Positions 63,636 through 64,000 of a DNA stretch of 64,000 bases are shown here, piece by piece. Every line of letters starts with the position of its first letter. Positions within the stretch are counted from its first letter, which is position 1. Under the pieces are notes generated by a model. That model was given only the letters and a program-made list of their open reading frames with translations, did not search any database and was not told the DNA's origin. Made by a program: the position numbers and the translations under genes. This stretch comes from Roseateles oligotrophus (GTDB lineage Bacteria; Pseudomonadota; Gammaproteobacteria; Burkholderiales; Burkholderiaceae_C): the NCBI RefSeq assembly GCF_025717515.1, contig NZ_JAJIRN010000005.1:372001-436000 (forward strand), in the 5' to 3' direction.

Positions 63636-64000
63636 ATGATCTTGCTGACCGTGCTCAGCTTCAATGGCGCGCCGACGACGGGCTTGGCAGCAAGCTTTGA
63701 TGAGTTGGGCGGCACGATTGGCCGGGCAGATAACAATCAGTTGGTTTTGCCCGACCCAGAGCGCAGCATTTCCCGGGTGCATGCGCGGATCGTGTTTCGG
63801 TCCGGGGCCTATGTGATCGTGGACAGTGGCAGCAACCCGATCTCGGTTAACGGGCGCACCCTGGGCCCGGCGGTAGAGCAGCCGCTCAAGCCCGGAGATC
63901 AGTTGCAAATTGGAGGCTATTTGCTCTCGGTATCGGCTGCGCTGGCGGCCACTTCGCGAGCCAGTAGCGACCCGTTTGCGGACTTGTTTGGGGATATCGG
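63636..64000 (+). CDS. FHA-domain protein, T6SS type, 3' end cut by the window
   Basis: The visible 121 residues hold a complete FHA domain: Gly29-Arg30 (TIGRADNNQLVLPD), Ser46-Arg47-His49 (SISRVHARI), and Asn72-Gly73 (ISVNGRTLG). FHA domains bind phosphothreonine; in T6SS loci such N-terminal FHA proteins (Fha/TagH) are targets or partners of a PpkA-type kinase. The later SDPFADLFGDI resembles the linker found after the FHA domain in those proteins. The ATG at 63636 has GGGAG upstream. The C-terminal part lies beyond base 64000. Confidence 0.88.
   Translation, partial: MILLTVLSFNGAPTTGLAASFDELGGTIGRADNNQLVLPDPERSISRVHARIVFRSGAYVIVDSGSNPISVNGRTLGPAVEQPLKPGDQLQIGGYLLSVSAALAATSRASSDPFADLFGDI

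Overview
The window looks like chromosomal DNA of a GC-rich betaproteobacterium of the order Burkholderiales (Leptothrix/Rubrivivax/Roseateles-Paucibacter type). This rests on the gene order quinone oxidoreductase - tpiA - secG - tRNA-Leu - nuoA-N - DUF2818 - NUDIX, on DUF1178 and DUF2069 proteins, on a PEP-CTERM protein, and on a paired-hairpin intergenic repeat that I recall from Comamonadaceae-like genomes. Lineage is inferred from gene content and recognised protein sequence; no search was run. Nothing in the left 50 kb looks foreign: no insertion sequence, integrase, CRISPR array or rRNA was seen.

Layout. 1-2.1 kb: end of a quinone oxidoreductase, tpiA, secG. 2.1-2.55 kb: tRNA-Leu(GAG) and a hairpin-rich leader. 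2.5-17.5 kb: the complete 14-gene complex I operon nuoABCDEFGHIJKLMN, interrupted by two copies of the repeat. 17.5-18.9 kb: DUF2818, a NUDIX hydrolase and DUF1178. 19-23.4 kb: RND efflux pair 1. 23.5-29.2 kb: S9 peptidase, FAD-linked 2-hydroxyacid dehydrogenase, DUF2069, YihY/BrkB protein, XRE-cupin regulator. 29.3-31.5 kb: kbl and an SDR-type threonine dehydrogenase. 31.6-37.6 kb: MipA/OmpV porin-like protein, hydrolase, O-acetylhomoserine sulfhydrylase, CBS protein, aroC, MFS transporter. 37.7-42.1 kb: RND efflux pair 2. 42.4-44 kb: PEP-CTERM protein and a periplasmic solute-binding protein. 44-50.4 kb: sdaA and gcvTHP, all on the minus strand, led by a tandem glycine riboswitch. 50.5-64 kb: an accessory region with a three-part glycosyltransferase fusion, a FecR protein, a c-heme HAMP sensor, a Ser/Thr kinase, a class III cyclase with an FHA domain, a fused mini TssB-TssC sheath-like protein, VgrG, two unrecognised proteins and an FHA protein cut by the window end.

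How the genes work together. Three separate loci form one amino-acid route: threonine dehydrogenase and Kbl turn threonine into glycine; GcvTHP, switched by glycine, oxidises glycine and supplies one-carbon units; SdaA turns serine into pyruvate. Complex I then reoxidises the NADH. The right end is best read as one flank of an atypical type VI secretion (T6SS) locus with its own phospho-signalling. The core genes tssM, tssK, clpV and hcp are not visible and may lie beyond base 64000.

The least ordinary items are the shortened TssB-TssC fusion, the c-heme sensor/kinase/cyclase operon, the duplicated C-terminal module of the kinase, the CgeB/methyltransferase-like/GT2 fusion, the riboswitch expression platform, and the inverted repeat that spans two divergent start codons at 27.4 kb.
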